A stretch of DNA of 31,442 nt from an uncultured Roseburia sp. (lineage in GTDB: Bacteria; Bacillota_A; Clostridia; Lachnospirales; Lachnospiraceae): the NCBI GenBank assembly GCA_900753715.1, contig CAAEAE010000074.1, positions 1 to 31,442 of the forward strand, given 5' to 3'. The position numbers and the translations under genes were made by a program. A model generated the notes under the pieces. The model was not told where the DNA came from. It saw only the letters and a program-made list of their open reading frames with translations, and did no database searches. Positions 7,661-16,586 of this stretch are shown piece after piece (the stretch's first letter is position 1; each line of letters starts with the position of its first letter).

Positions 7661-8581
7661 ATGAAAGTAGACAGAATTTTAGAAATCATTATTTATCTGA
7701 TGAATCATGACAACGTTCCGGCGAGTGTTTTAGCGGAGCGGTTTCATGTTTCGGTGCGGACCATTCAAAGAGATATCGTAAGCATTTCCGCGATTGGGAT
7801 ACCAGTCTATGCGGAAGGCGGAAAATATGGTGGATATTCAATTCTGCCGACCTATAAAGTAAAGAACAGTGACATTAAAAGCGAGGAACAGCAGATGATT
7901 ATAAGGGCATTAGAAAGCCTCGCAACATCCTATACGAATGACACGCTAAAGGCATTGCTTGAAAAATACAATGCCATCATAGAAAAAGAGGGCGGACAGA
8001 AGGTATTCTGGGATTTTGGAGTGACAAAGGAAAATGACCAGGTACAGAAGCTAAATGAGCGGCTGGAGCAGGCGATAACGCAGAGAAACTATATTATATT
8101 TGAATATCGGAATGCGGATGGGAAAAAGTCAGCGCCCTGTGTGGAACCGTTGGCGATTCATTATAAGTGGTATGCCTGGTATCTGTTTGCCTATTCAGAG
8201 GAAAAGAAGCAGTACAGGACCTATAAGGTTGCGCGGATGCAGAACCTGGAAGTTTTAAACAGGATGTCGACGATGGAGCACGGGGATGTAGAGTGCCTTA
8301 TGAAGGAATCGGAACAGGCATATTATAAGACCTGTATTCCGATAGAAATACAGTTTTTGCACGAAGACGCAGCCCTGATGAAAGAATATTTTCCAGATTG
8401 CGCGGTGGAAGAGATTTCGGAAACAAAGAGCAGGATGATTCTTGAGGTGCCGGCAAAGGAGCGGTTGTGGAAGGCACTTTTACTCAGTTTTGGAGACAGA
8501 GTAACGGTGGTGGGACCTGAGGAGTATAAAAAAGAGCTGATTTTGACAGCGCAAAAATTTTTGTCTAATTACGACATCTAG
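7661..8581 (+). CDS. HTH/WYL-domain transcriptional regulator (YafY/YobV type)
   Basis: This 306-residue regulator has an N-terminal DeoR-like winged helix (about 1-60; ASVLAERFHVSVRTIQRDI is the recognition helix region). A WYL domain follows (about 135-205), with the motif visible as HYKWYAWYLFAYS, then a C-terminal WCX-like segment. WYL domains bind nucleic acid or small ligands, and such regulators commonly control a neighbouring gene. GGAGG lies just before the start. The DinB-like gene follows 60 bases after the stop, with a near-perfect palindrome between, so that gene is the likely target. Confidence 0.9.
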   Translation: MKVDRILEIIIYLMNHDNVPASVLAERFHVSVRTIQRDIVSISAIGIPVYAEGGKYGGYSILPTYKVKNSDIKSEEQQMIIRALESLATSYTNDTLKALLEKYNAIIEKEGGQKVFWDFGVTKENDQVQKLNERLEQAITQRNYIIFEYRNADGKKSAPCVEPLAIHYKWYAWYLFAYSEEKKQYRTYKVARMQNLEVLNRMSTMEHGDVECLMKESEQAYYKTCIPIEIQFLHEDAALMKEYFPDCAVEEISETKSRMILEVPAKERLWKALLLSFGDRVTVVGPEEYKKELILTAQKFLSNYDI

Positions 8582-8605
8582 TTGTCATAATTTGAATGCT
8601 ATACT
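8573..8605 (+). promoter_or_regulatory. Near-perfect palindrome and -10 element ahead of the DinB-like gene
   Basis: A 14-base palindrome of form GACAWCTAGWTGTC (8573-8586, 12 of 14 positions symmetric) overlaps the stop codon of the WYL regulator and the -35 position for TATACT (8600-8605). A regulator bound here would block that promoter. No good -35 hexamer is present, which fits a regulated promoter. Assignment to the WYL protein is inference. Confidence 0.45.
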
Positions 8606-8641
8606 GACAGCAGAATAAAAAATGTCAGGGAGGAAAGTGAT

Positions 8642-9364
8642 ATGACAAATGAAGAATTATTTGCGCCAATCAGAGAAAAATATGAAGAATTAAAGCAGGC
8701 GTTAGAAGGGGACAATCTCAATAAGATAAGAGAGCTGACGCTGGAGGTTCATGCGATGGTGCATCCGGCGGAAATCTCGGGAAGGACAGAAAAGACGATT
8801 GCGGACTATGTTCTCGATTACATGTTAAAGGGTAATCAGAATGAGCTGGTGCCAAGGGAGGACTGTGACGTGGATCTGCATTATGCGGGGACGAAGATTG
8901 TTCCGCTGTGCTGGCAGTTCTGGCACACCTATCGGATTGAAGATTTGGTGAGCAATATTTTAATGGCTGATAAAAACCAGATATTTGACGAAGCGTGGCA
9001 AAGAAAAATAGGGGCATCTATTACTGATACCGGAAATGCACTGGAAGCGGATGAAGCAGTTTTGTTTGGAAAAGGAATTAATGCGGAAGCGCTCCGGGAA
9101 TATATGATTGCCGTTGGAAAAAATACGCGCAGCATCTTGGAAAACCTGACCTTGGAACAGATAAAATCGATGGTTCCGGCAACGAGGGTGATGCGGATAC
9201 TCGAAGAGGGTGGTGTCACAACAGATTTCCGGTCGGTGTGGCTGTTAGTATATTGGGGAAGACTGACAATCGGCGGCATGATATTAACGCCGATGACAGA
9301 CCATCATATGATGCACCTGCCGCCATGCCTCAATCATTTGTCGATTTTGGACGGAAATTGCTGA
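8642..9364 (+). CDS. DinB-like four-helix metal-binding protein
   Basis: A 240-residue soluble protein. The candidate metal triad is H95 (CWQFWHTYRIEDL) plus H221/H222 and H225 (TDHHMMHL), matching the DinB/YfiT pattern of one His in helix 2 and an HxxxH-like pair in helix 4. DinB-fold proteins include thiol-dependent transferases and damage-inducible proteins of unknown activity; the substrate here cannot be read from sequence. GGGAGGAAAG at 8628-8637 sets the start. The gene sits under a palindrome next to a WYL regulator, as many DinB-like proteins do. The family call is moderate because the overall sequence is divergent. Confidence 0.62.
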   Translation: MTNEELFAPIREKYEELKQALEGDNLNKIRELTLEVHAMVHPAEISGRTEKTIADYVLDYMLKGNQNELVPREDCDVDLHYAGTKIVPLCWQFWHTYRIEDLVSNILMADKNQIFDEAWQRKIGASITDTGNALEADEAVLFGKGINAEALREYMIAVGKNTRSILENLTLEQIKSMVPATRVMRILEEGGVTTDFRSVWLLVYWGRLTIGGMILTPMTDHHMMHLPPCLNHLSILDGNC

Positions 9365-9493
9365 AAAAAGAATAATTATGCACATAATTGCCGAGAAAAC
9401 GTTTCCCTAAGGTGGTATTTATGATAAAATATTGGTGTATCGGGTAAATGGGTCGCAGAGGCACATCATGGATGCCTTGGGGGGAATGGGATT

Positions 9494-12400
9494 ATGATAG
9501 CTGATAAGAAAAGTTACCAGATTAGTTTATTTGTCGTGGCGAATATTCTGATAAACTGCATCGGAAAGATTGTGGCGAAGGAGCTGCAGCTTCCGCTGTG
9601 GTTAGATTCGTTTGGAACCGTGTATACCGCATATTTGTTAGGACCGGTATGCGGGGCAATTGTGGGGGCAAGCGTAAATATTATTTATGCAGTTTTGTTT
9701 TCATATACGTATATGATTTATGCAATTGTGAGCGTGATACTTGGAATTACAGTAGGAGTGTGTGCAAAAAAGGGTTATCTCACATCGTTGTTTGGCACGC
9801 TGTCGGTCAGTTTTCTTGTGACCATGATTTCAGTTTTGATTTCTACACCGTTAAACTATCTGTTTTTTGAGGGAAACACAGGAAACATGTGGGGAGACGG
9901 TGTCATAAGCCTGCTGCAGAGGATTGGCTGTAATGAGATTGTCAGCCACTGCATAGGCGAGTTCTATATTGATTTCCTTGACAAAACATTAACAATCACA
10001 GTGCTTTCCCTGACGGTCAGATTGTACCGCAGATATGGGAAAGAGCTTTTGAAGCGCAAAAAACCGTGGGCACTTCTGGCTGTTATCGGAATACTGACAC
10101 TCTTTTCCGGGATGGAGGTAAAGGCAGAAAACGCAGCAGACGGGGAAACGGTTAATTTTAATGCGTATATCCAGACAGTCTACGATGGAAAGAGCGGACT
10201 TCCGGGCGGAAGCGCAAATGACATCGCACAGACAAACGACGGAATTTTATGGATTGGCACCTATGGTGGACTTTACCGTTATGACGGAAATACGTTTCAG
10301 CTGATGGATGAATTTGAATCCGTCAAAAATGTGAACTGTCTTTATACCGACGAGGAAGGCAGACTCTGGATTGGAACAAATGACAGCGGTTTGTCAATTT
10401 ACATTAATGACAAAATTTCAAATGTCGTAGATAAAAATGACGGTTTATCCTCAGATTCTGTGCGCTGCATCACACAGAGCACAGACGGCAATTATTATGT
10501 CGGAACAGCGGGAGAGGTCTGCGTGCTGACACTGTCCGGCGGACTGGCGGTCAAAAAGGTAATCCCGGAGATTGTGTATGCAAACAGCATGGCTGCGGAT
10601 GCAGACGGAACGGTGGCAGTGGTGGCAAATGACGGAATCCTTTACCTGTTAAAGGAAGGGGAAATTTTTGACACACAGAGCGCGGCGGAGGAGGACAGCT
10701 ACACCTGCTGTCTGTTTGACGAAGCCGGAAATCTATATGCAGGAACTGCCAGTAACCGGGTGGATATTTATTACATGGAGGAGGATGGCACTTTTTCCCA
10801 AAAAGATTCCAGACGGTGTGAGGGGCTTATGAATCTCACTTCTTTTTATCAGTCAGAGAGTGGGAACCTGTTTTTATGCGCAGACAATGGGGTGGCGTAT
10901 TTTGATGCACAGGGAAACTATCACACCATCAATACGAATGAATTTAACAATTCCATTGACCATATGTTGATTGATTACCAGAAGAACCTGTGGTTTACAT
11001 CCTCAAGACTTGGACTTTTGCGATTGTATGAGTCTGCTTTTACTGAGATTTATAGAGAGGCATCCTTAGAAGAGAAAGTGGTGAATACCGTTACAAAGTG
11101 GAATAATGTGTTTTATTTTGGCACGGACAGCGGACTGGATGTGCTTGATGCGCAAAAAATACCGGAAACGGCAGGAAAGCTGCAACAGGCACTTGAGGGG
11201 GGCAGAATCCGGCAGCTTATGGTGGATAAAGAGAACCATCTGTGGATTTGCACAACCGGGCAGGGAGCCTGGGAAGTGGATGAGAACGGCACGATACGAA
11301 AGTATGACAGAATGAATGGTTTAAATGATGATAAGGCACGCTCTGCCATGGAAACAAAAGACGGCAGAATCATTGTGGCAGCAAATTCTGGACTTTCAAT
11401 AATCAAAGATGGAAAGGTGACAGCAAACATCGGATGCGAAGAAGGACTGAAGAATCCGATTGTACTTTGTATGTTGGAACAGGAGGATGGAACGATTCTC
11501 GCCGGAACAGACGGAGGCGGAATTGCTGTTATCAAGGGAAAAGAAGTTGTAAAAAACCTTTCAAAAAGCGACGGGCTCAGTTCAGAAGTAATTTTACGGA
11601 TGATAGCGGATAAGGATGGAACCGGAATTTTTATCGTGACAAGCAATGGCATCTGTTTTATGAATACGGACGGAACGATTCAGACACTTGAGAATTTTCC
11701 TTATTATAATAACTATGATATTGTGGAGGGAAGCGATGGAATGCTGTTTGTCTGCGGTTCTGCCGGAATTTATGTGGTAGATAAAACGGAATTGTTAAGC
11801 GGCAGGGAAATGGAGTATAAGCTGCTTGACTCCAGCCTTGGATTCCAGAAGTCGCTGACGCCAAACGCCTGGAACTATGTGGATGAGGAAGAAAACCTTT
11901 ATCTTTCGACAGACACAGGGGTTGTGCGGATGAATCTGAAGCATTACGACAATGCGGCCAGATCCTATCGTATGTTAGTTCGCTCGATTCAGGTGGACGA
12001 CACGGTTTATCCGGTGGAGAGAGGCGAGGCAGTGTATCTTCCAAGCGGAACCGACAGAATCGAAATTATCACGGAAATCATTAACTATTCGCCGAATATG
12101 CCGTACGTCAGTGTTTATCTGGAAGGCTTTGATAAAAACCCGAAGGTGATGCAGCAAAACGAACTTACAAACGTGGCGTATACGAACCTTCCAGTTGGAA
12201 CTTATACGTTTCATCTTGCGGTGCTTGATAGCAGAGGCAAAAATGTGATAGCGGAGAGTACTTATACTATCATCAAGGAAAAAGAAATCTATGATAACTG
12301 GTGGTTTATGTTATACGTGGTGCTGGTGTTTGGAATTGCGATTGCTTATCTGACCTGGCTTTTTTTTCGGACACAGATTCAGAGAACCATCAATATGCAA

Positions 12401-13039
12401 AAGAAAGAACTTGAACTTGCCAGAAGCCAGATTGAGATGGGAAATGAAACTGTGCTTACGATTGCGCGGACGGTGGATGCAAAGGACGAGAATACCAGCC
12501 AGCACTCATTCCGTGTTTCGGAATACTCTGTGATGATTGCAAAGCAGCTCGGATACGGGGATGCGGCGTGTGAGGAGCTGCGCAAGACAGCACTGTTGCA
12601 TGATATCGGCAAGATTGGAATTCCGGACCGTGTGTTAAATAAACCGGATAAGCTTACGGATGAAGAGTATGCGCTGATGAAGTCTCATGTGGTAAAAGGT
12701 GCAGAAATCCTACGGAAGTTTACGCTCGTTCAGAATGTGCAGGAGGGCGCACTCTATCACCATGAGCGCTACGATGGCAAGGGATACGTGCATGGGCTCA
12801 AAGGTGAGGAAATTCCACTAAATGCACGAATTATTGGAATTGCAGATGCATTTGATGCAATGACAGCAAACCGTGTCTATCGCAAGAAGTTAGATATTGA
12901 CTATGTAATAGGGGAGTTAAAAAAAGGAAGCGGAACACAGTTTGACCCGAAATTGGTGGAAATCATGCTGGATTTGATAGACAAAGGAGAAATTGATGTG
13001 GAACGGATGTATGAAGAGTTCGGCAGTCATAAGGAGTAG
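9494..13039 (+). CDS. Membrane sensor: ECF-S-like domain, beta-propeller, Y_Y_Y and HD-GYP
   Basis: A 1181-residue predicted cyclic-di-GMP phosphodiesterase sensor. Residues 1-190 form several membrane helices resembling ECF vitamin-transporter S subunits (LPLWLDSFGTVYTAYLLGP). A further helix lies near 193-210. Outside the cell, about 220-800 carries Reg_prop propeller blades (LWIGTYGGLYRYDG, RLWIGTNDSGL), then a Y_Y_Y-like domain (about 825-925). TM helix 936-958 leads through a coiled coil to the HD-GYP domain (about 1000-1170) with H1036-D1037 (HDIGKIGIPD) and HHERYDGKGY. The GYP motif reads GYV (1097-1099). The start follows GGGGGG at 9479-9484. The 129 bases upstream hold a small GGCA/TGCC hairpin and TAAAAT, but I see no c-di-GMP riboswitch. 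It is probably co-transcribed with the BMP gene. Confidence 0.88.
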   Translation: MIADKKSYQISLFVVANILINCIGKIVAKELQLPLWLDSFGTVYTAYLLGPVCGAIVGASVNIIYAVLFSYTYMIYAIVSVILGITVGVCAKKGYLTSLFGTLSVSFLVTMISVLISTPLNYLFFEGNTGNMWGDGVISLLQRIGCNEIVSHCIGEFYIDFLDKTLTITVLSLTVRLYRRYGKELLKRKKPWALLAVIGILTLFSGMEVKAENAADGETVNFNAYIQTVYDGKSGLPGGSANDIAQTNDGILWIGTYGGLYRYDGNTFQLMDEFESVKNVNCLYTDEEGRLWIGTNDSGLSIYINDKISNVVDKNDGLSSDSVRCITQSTDGNYYVGTAGEVCVLTLSGGLAVKKVIPEIVYANSMAADADGTVAVVANDGILYLLKEGEIFDTQSAAEEDSYTCCLFDEAGNLYAGTASNRVDIYYMEEDGTFSQKDSRRCEGLMNLTSFYQSESGNLFLCADNGVAYFDAQGNYHTINTNEFNNSIDHMLIDYQKNLWFTSSRLGLLRLYESAFTEIYREASLEEKVVNTVTKWNNVFYFGTDSGLDVLDAQKIPETAGKLQQALEGGRIRQLMVDKENHLWICTTGQGAWEVDENGTIRKYDRMNGLNDDKARSAMETKDGRIIVAANSGLSIIKDGKVTANIGCEEGLKNPIVLCMLEQEDGTILAGTDGGGIAVIKGKEVVKNLSKSDGLSSEVILRMIADKDGTGIFIVTSNGICFMNTDGTIQTLENFPYYNNYDIVEGSDGMLFVCGSAGIYVVDKTELLSGREMEYKLLDSSLGFQKSLTPNAWNYVDEEENLYLSTDTGVVRMNLKHYDNAARSYRMLVRSIQVDDTVYPVERGEAVYLPSGTDRIEIITEIINYSPNMPYVSVYLEGFDKNPKVMQQNELTNVAYTNLPVGTYTFHLAVLDSRGKNVIAESTYTIIKEKEIYDNWWFMLYVVLVFGIAIAYLTWLFFRTQIQRTINMQKKELELARSQIEMGNETVLTIARTVDAKDENTSQHSFRVSEYSVMIAKQLGYGDAACEELRKTALLHDIGKIGIPDRVLNKPDKLTDEEYALMKSHVVKGAEILRKFTLVQNVQEGALYHHERYDGKGYVHGLKGEEIPLNARIIGIADAFDAMTANRVYRKKLDIDYVIGELKKGSGTQFDPKLVEIMLDLIDKGEIDVERMYEEFGSHKE

Positions 13040-13045
13040 AAGGTT

Positions 13046-14248
13046 ATGAGGATGAAGAGAGTCTATATCATTACAGTGCTTACTGCGATTGCCGTGATTG
13101 CGGCAGTCACCGGAATTTACCGGATGGTGTCCGGGGATGAGGAAGAGAAAAAAATCCGTGTGGGATTTATTTATGTTGGGGATTCCAGTACAACCTACAC
13201 AGGTAATTTTATAAAAGCGCAGACGGAGATAGAGAATCAGTATGGGGAACAGGTAGAGACGCTTGCAAAGTATAATGTGCCGGAAGGAACGGAAGAGGAA
13301 GCACTCAAAGAACTTGTGCAGGCAAAGTGTGACCTGATTTTTGCAACCAGCTATGCGTATGGGGAGAAAACAAAGGAATTTGCCGCGCAGTACCCGGATA
13401 TTCAGTTTTGTATGGCAACGGGCACAAATGCAAACGAGGAGCCGGTGCTTGAAAACTATCATACCTTTATGGGTGCCATCTATGAGGGCAGATATATTTC
13501 CGGTGTTGCGGCGGGGATGAAATTACAGGAACTGCTCGAAGATGGCGTCATCACGAAGGAGCAGGCGCGTGTCGGCTATGTGGGGGCATTTCCCTATGCG
13601 GAGGTGATTTCCGGCTATACGGCATTTCTGCTTGGTGTGCGTTCCGTGGTGCCGGATGCCCGGATGACGGTAAAATATACGAATAGCTGGGGCGATTATC
13701 TCTTGGAAAAAAAGTATGCGAAGGAATTGATTGAAGAGGGCTGCGTCATTATTTCCCAGCACTCGGATACAGCGGGACCGGCGGTTGCGTGTGAGGAGAC
13801 CGATGCAGGGCAGCCTGTTTACCTGGTGGCGTATAATCAGAGCATGGCACAGGTTGCGCCGACCACCTATCTGACCGGAGCCAAAATTAACTGGGAGCCA
13901 TATATGGTGCAGGCGGTGAAGGCGGTATTAGAAGGGAAAAAAATCGAGGACTGCACAGGCGGAACGGTCAATGGAAATGACGTTGGGGCCGGCTTTAAAG
14001 AAGGCTGGGTGCAGATGCTTGAATTAAACGAAATCGTTGCCGCTGACGGAACAGCGGAAAAGATAGCAGAATTGATAGAGCAGTTTCAAAAGGGAGAAGT
14101 CCATGTGTTTGAGGGGGATTATATCGGTGTCAATCCGGAGGACCCTTCCGATACCTGTGACCTTAGGGAAGAATATGAAGAAAACCGCTACAGCTCGGCA
14201 CCGACATTTCACTATGTTTTACAGGATATCATTACAATTGAAGAATAA
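13046..14248 (+). CDS. BMP-family (PnrA/Med-like) substrate-binding protein, membrane-anchored
   Basis: A 400-residue basic membrane protein family member, a fold that binds purine nucleosides and related ligands. An N-terminal hydrophobic segment (about 5-28) is followed by KIRVGFIYVGDSSTTYTGN, the Rossmann-like first lobe, IFATSYAYG, and GYVGAFPYAEVISGYTAF. Unlike transporter-linked BMP lipoproteins there is no lipobox cysteine, so it is probably held by a TM anchor. No matching permease or ATPase is nearby. It starts 6 bases after the HD-GYP gene stop, with AAGGAG overlapping that stop. This suggests it is a ligand-sensing partner of the HD-GYP protein; that role is inferred. A start at 13052 is also possible. 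Confidence 0.85.
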   Translation: MRMKRVYIITVLTAIAVIAAVTGIYRMVSGDEEEKKIRVGFIYVGDSSTTYTGNFIKAQTEIENQYGEQVETLAKYNVPEGTEEEALKELVQAKCDLIFATSYAYGEKTKEFAAQYPDIQFCMATGTNANEEPVLENYHTFMGAIYEGRYISGVAAGMKLQELLEDGVITKEQARVGYVGAFPYAEVISGYTAFLLGVRSVVPDARMTVKYTNSWGDYLLEKKYAKELIEEGCVIISQHSDTAGPAVACEETDAGQPVYLVAYNQSMAQVAPTTYLTGAKINWEPYMVQAVKAVLEGKKIEDCTGGTVNGNDVGAGFKEGWVQMLELNEIVAADGTAEKIAELIEQFQKGEVHVFEGDYIGVNPEDPSDTCDLREEYEENRYSSAPTFHYVLQDIITIEE

Positions 14249-14270
14249 AGCGGAAACATAATAAAAGATA

Positions 14271-14299
14271 TTGGACAATCGGACAGCTTGTGTTATACT
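14271..14299 (+). promoter_or_regulatory. SigA-type promoter of the ABC transporter operon
   Basis: TTGGAC (14271-14276), a 17-base spacer and TATACT (14294-14299). A transcript would start near 14306, so translation must begin at ATG 14335 rather than further upstream. Confidence 0.75.
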
Positions 14300-14334
14300 T
14301 CCATGTGAATAAATATACAGAAACGAGGTATGAC

Positions 14335-15855
14335 ATGAGAAACGGTAAGAAAATCTGCCTCTTCCTGATAACCCTGATGCTTGGAGCACTGTTACTGGCA
14401 GGCTGCGGCAAAAACGGGCAGGGGGATGGCACAAAGACGAAACAGATTACAGGTGCCGCTGACCTTTCCGGAGCCATCATCGGTGTACAGACAGGTACGA
14501 CCGGAGCCGACTATGCGGCTGAGTTAGAGAACGATGGACAGGGGACAAAGGTCGAGCGCTATAATAAAGGTGCGGATGCCGTTCAGGCGTTAAAGCTTGG
14601 AAAAATAGACTGTGTGGTCATCGATGAACAGCCGGCAATTGCATTTGTAAACCAGAACAGCAATATCCGTATTTTAGATGAAGAATTTGTCACAGAGGAA
14701 TATGCGTTTTGCATTGCAAAGGAAAATACAGAGCTTTTAGAGCAGGTCAATGCAGCGCTCTCGGAATTAAGAGAGGATGGAACACTTCAAAATATCATCA
14801 AAAATTACATCGGTTCTGACGAAGAGTTAGGACAGTATCCGTATGAGCGCAAGGAGGTAGAGCGCACAAACGGCACGCTTGTGATAGGAACCAATGCAGA
14901 ATTTCCACCGTATGAATATTATGAGAACAACCAGATAACCGGACTTGACATCGACATCATGTATGCAGTCAGCGATATCCTTGGAATGGATGTGCAGATT
15001 GAGGATATGGCGTTTGACTCCGTGATTGCCGCCGTGACCTCCGGCAAGGTAAATATCGGTGCATCCGGCTTTACGATTACCGAGGACCGCAAGAAGAACA
15101 TCAATTTTACGGACAGCTATATTACTTCCCGCCAGGTCATTATTGTAAAGGACGGTGACAGCGAGGCAAAAGCAAGTCTCCGGGAGAAATTCTATGACAA
15201 CTTCATCAAGGACAACCGGTATCAGTATATCGTAAAAGGACTTGGAAACACTTTAATCATCACAATCCTCGCAGTTATCCTCGGAATTATCGGGGGATTT
15301 CTGATTGCGATTGTGCGGACAAATCATGACAGAAACGGTGGGCTGACCATATTAAACTTCATTTGTCGTATCTATTTAACCGTGATACGTGGAACGCCTG
15401 TCATGATACAGCTTTTGATTATCTATTATGTTATTCTGGCGTCCGCAACAAATAAGATTATGGTTGCAGCGATTGCATTCGGATTAAACTCTGCCGCATA
15501 TGTGGCAGAAATCGTCCGTTCCGGTATCATGTCTGTGGATATGGGACAGTTTGAGGCGGGCAGAAGCCTTGGACTTGGCTATAAGCAGACCATGATTTTC
15601 ATTGTGCTGCCGCAGGCGATAAAAAATATTCTTCCGGCGCTGTTAAACGAGGTCATCAGCCTGTTAAAGGAGACATCTATCAGCGGATATATCGGTCTGA
15701 CAGATTTGACAAAGGGCGGAGATATTATTCGCGGAAATACGTATGAGGCGTTCCTTCCGTTACTTGCAGTTGCAGTGATTTATCTGGCACTGGTAATGCT
15801 GTTAAGTTTTGGAGTAAGTAAGCTGGAGAGGAGATTGCGGAACAATGAACGGTAA
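14335..15855 (+). CDS. Amino-acid ABC transporter, permuted binding domain fused to permease
   Basis: A 506-residue lipoprotein/permease fusion for polar amino acid uptake. The signal peptide ends in lipobox LLLAGC (C24). The SBP_bac_3 domain is in swapped order. Residues about 36-165 match the usual second half ([48 protein letters not shown]). Residues 181-275 match the usual first half ([49 protein letters not shown]). The HisM/GlnP-like permease follows (about 295-500) with the EAA-type loop [28 protein letters not shown] at 14323-14328 sets the start. Its stop overlaps the ATPase start by 11 bases. Confidence 0.93.
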   Translation: MRNGKKICLFLITLMLGALLLAGCGKNGQGDGTKTKQITGAADLSGAIIGVQTGTTGADYAAELENDGQGTKVERYNKGADAVQALKLGKIDCVVIDEQPAIAFVNQNSNIRILDEEFVTEEYAFCIAKENTELLEQVNAALSELREDGTLQNIIKNYIGSDEELGQYPYERKEVERTNGTLVIGTNAEFPPYEYYENNQITGLDIDIMYAVSDILGMDVQIEDMAFDSVIAAVTSGKVNIGASGFTITEDRKKNINFTDSYITSRQVIIVKDGDSEAKASLREKFYDNFIKDNRYQYIVKGLGNTLIITILAVILGIIGGFLIAIVRTNHDRNGGLTILNFICRIYLTVIRGTPVMIQLLIIYYVILASATNKIMVAAIAFGLNSAAYVAEIVRSGIMSVDMGQFEAGRSLGLGYKQTMIFIVLPQAIKNILPALLNEVISLLKETSISGYIGLTDLTKGGDIIRGNTYEAFLPLLAVAVIYLALVMLLSFGVSKLERRLRNNER

Positions 15856-16582
15856 TGTGATTCTGGAAGTAAAAGATTTACATAAATATTATGGAAAACA
15901 GGAAGTATTAAAAGGCATCAGCACGACGGTACAAAAAGGGGACGTAATTGCCATCATAGGACCCTCCGGCTGTGGAAAATCGACGTTTTTACGTTCCTTA
16001 AATCTGCTTGAAGTTCCGACGAGAGGGCAGATTTTGTTTGAGGGAACCGATATCACGGACAAGAAAACCGATATCAACCGGGTGCGTCAGAAAATTGGAA
16101 TGGTATTTCAGCAGTTTAACCTGTTTCCGAATATGACAATCCGGCAGAATATTATGCTTGCGCCGGTAAAATTAAACCTCATGACAAAGGAAGAGGCAAA
16201 TACACGTGCCGAGGAGCTTTTAGCGCGTGTGGGACTTTTGGATAAGGCAGATGCCTATCCGGCACAGCTCTCCGGTGGACAGAAACAGCGAATTGCGATT
16301 GTCCGCTCCCTTGCGATGAACCCGGATATTATCTTATTTGATGAGCCGACCTCTGCGCTTGACCCGGAGATGGTAGGAGAAGTATTGCAGGTTATGCGGG
16401 AGCTTGCCGCGACAGGAATGACTATGGCTGTAGTTACACATGAGATGGGATTTGCTAGAGAGGTTGCAAACCGTGTCATGTTTATCAATGAGGGCGTGAT
16501 TGCCGAGGAGGGAACGCCGGAAGAGATATTCAAGACGCCAAAGAGCCAGCGCTTACAGGAATTTTTATCAAGGGTGTTATAA
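15845..16582 (+). CDS. glnQ: Amino-acid ABC transporter ATP-binding protein (GlnQ-type)
   Basis: This 245-residue ATPase shows Walker [10 protein letters not shown], the Q-loop in [12 protein letters not shown], signature LSGGQKQR, Walker [15 protein letters not shown], and the switch His in VVTHEMGF. It is full length for the polar amino acid uptake (PAAT) family and powers the preceding SBP-permease fusion. The 11-base overlap with that gene indicates translational coupling. The substrate is not determinable; the symbol denotes the family. Confidence 0.95.
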   Translation: MNGNVILEVKDLHKYYGKQEVLKGISTTVQKGDVIAIIGPSGCGKSTFLRSLNLLEVPTRGQILFEGTDITDKKTDINRVRQKIGMVFQQFNLFPNMTIRQNIMLAPVKLNLMTKEEANTRAEELLARVGLLDKADAYPAQLSGGQKQRIAIVRSLAMNPDIILFDEPTSALDPEMVGEVLQVMRELAATGMTMAVVTHEMGFAREVANRVMFINEGVIAEEGTPEEIFKTPKSQRLQEFLSRVL

Positions 16583-16586
16583 AGTT

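Noticed and set aside
9365..9493. c-di-GMP riboswitch before the HD-GYP gene
   Set aside because: The region has a small hairpin and G-rich end but none of the conserved aptamer sequences.
11113..11652. 179-codon minus-strand frame
   Set aside because: Antisense to the beta-propeller part of the HD-GYP sensor, with composition typical of a shadow frame.
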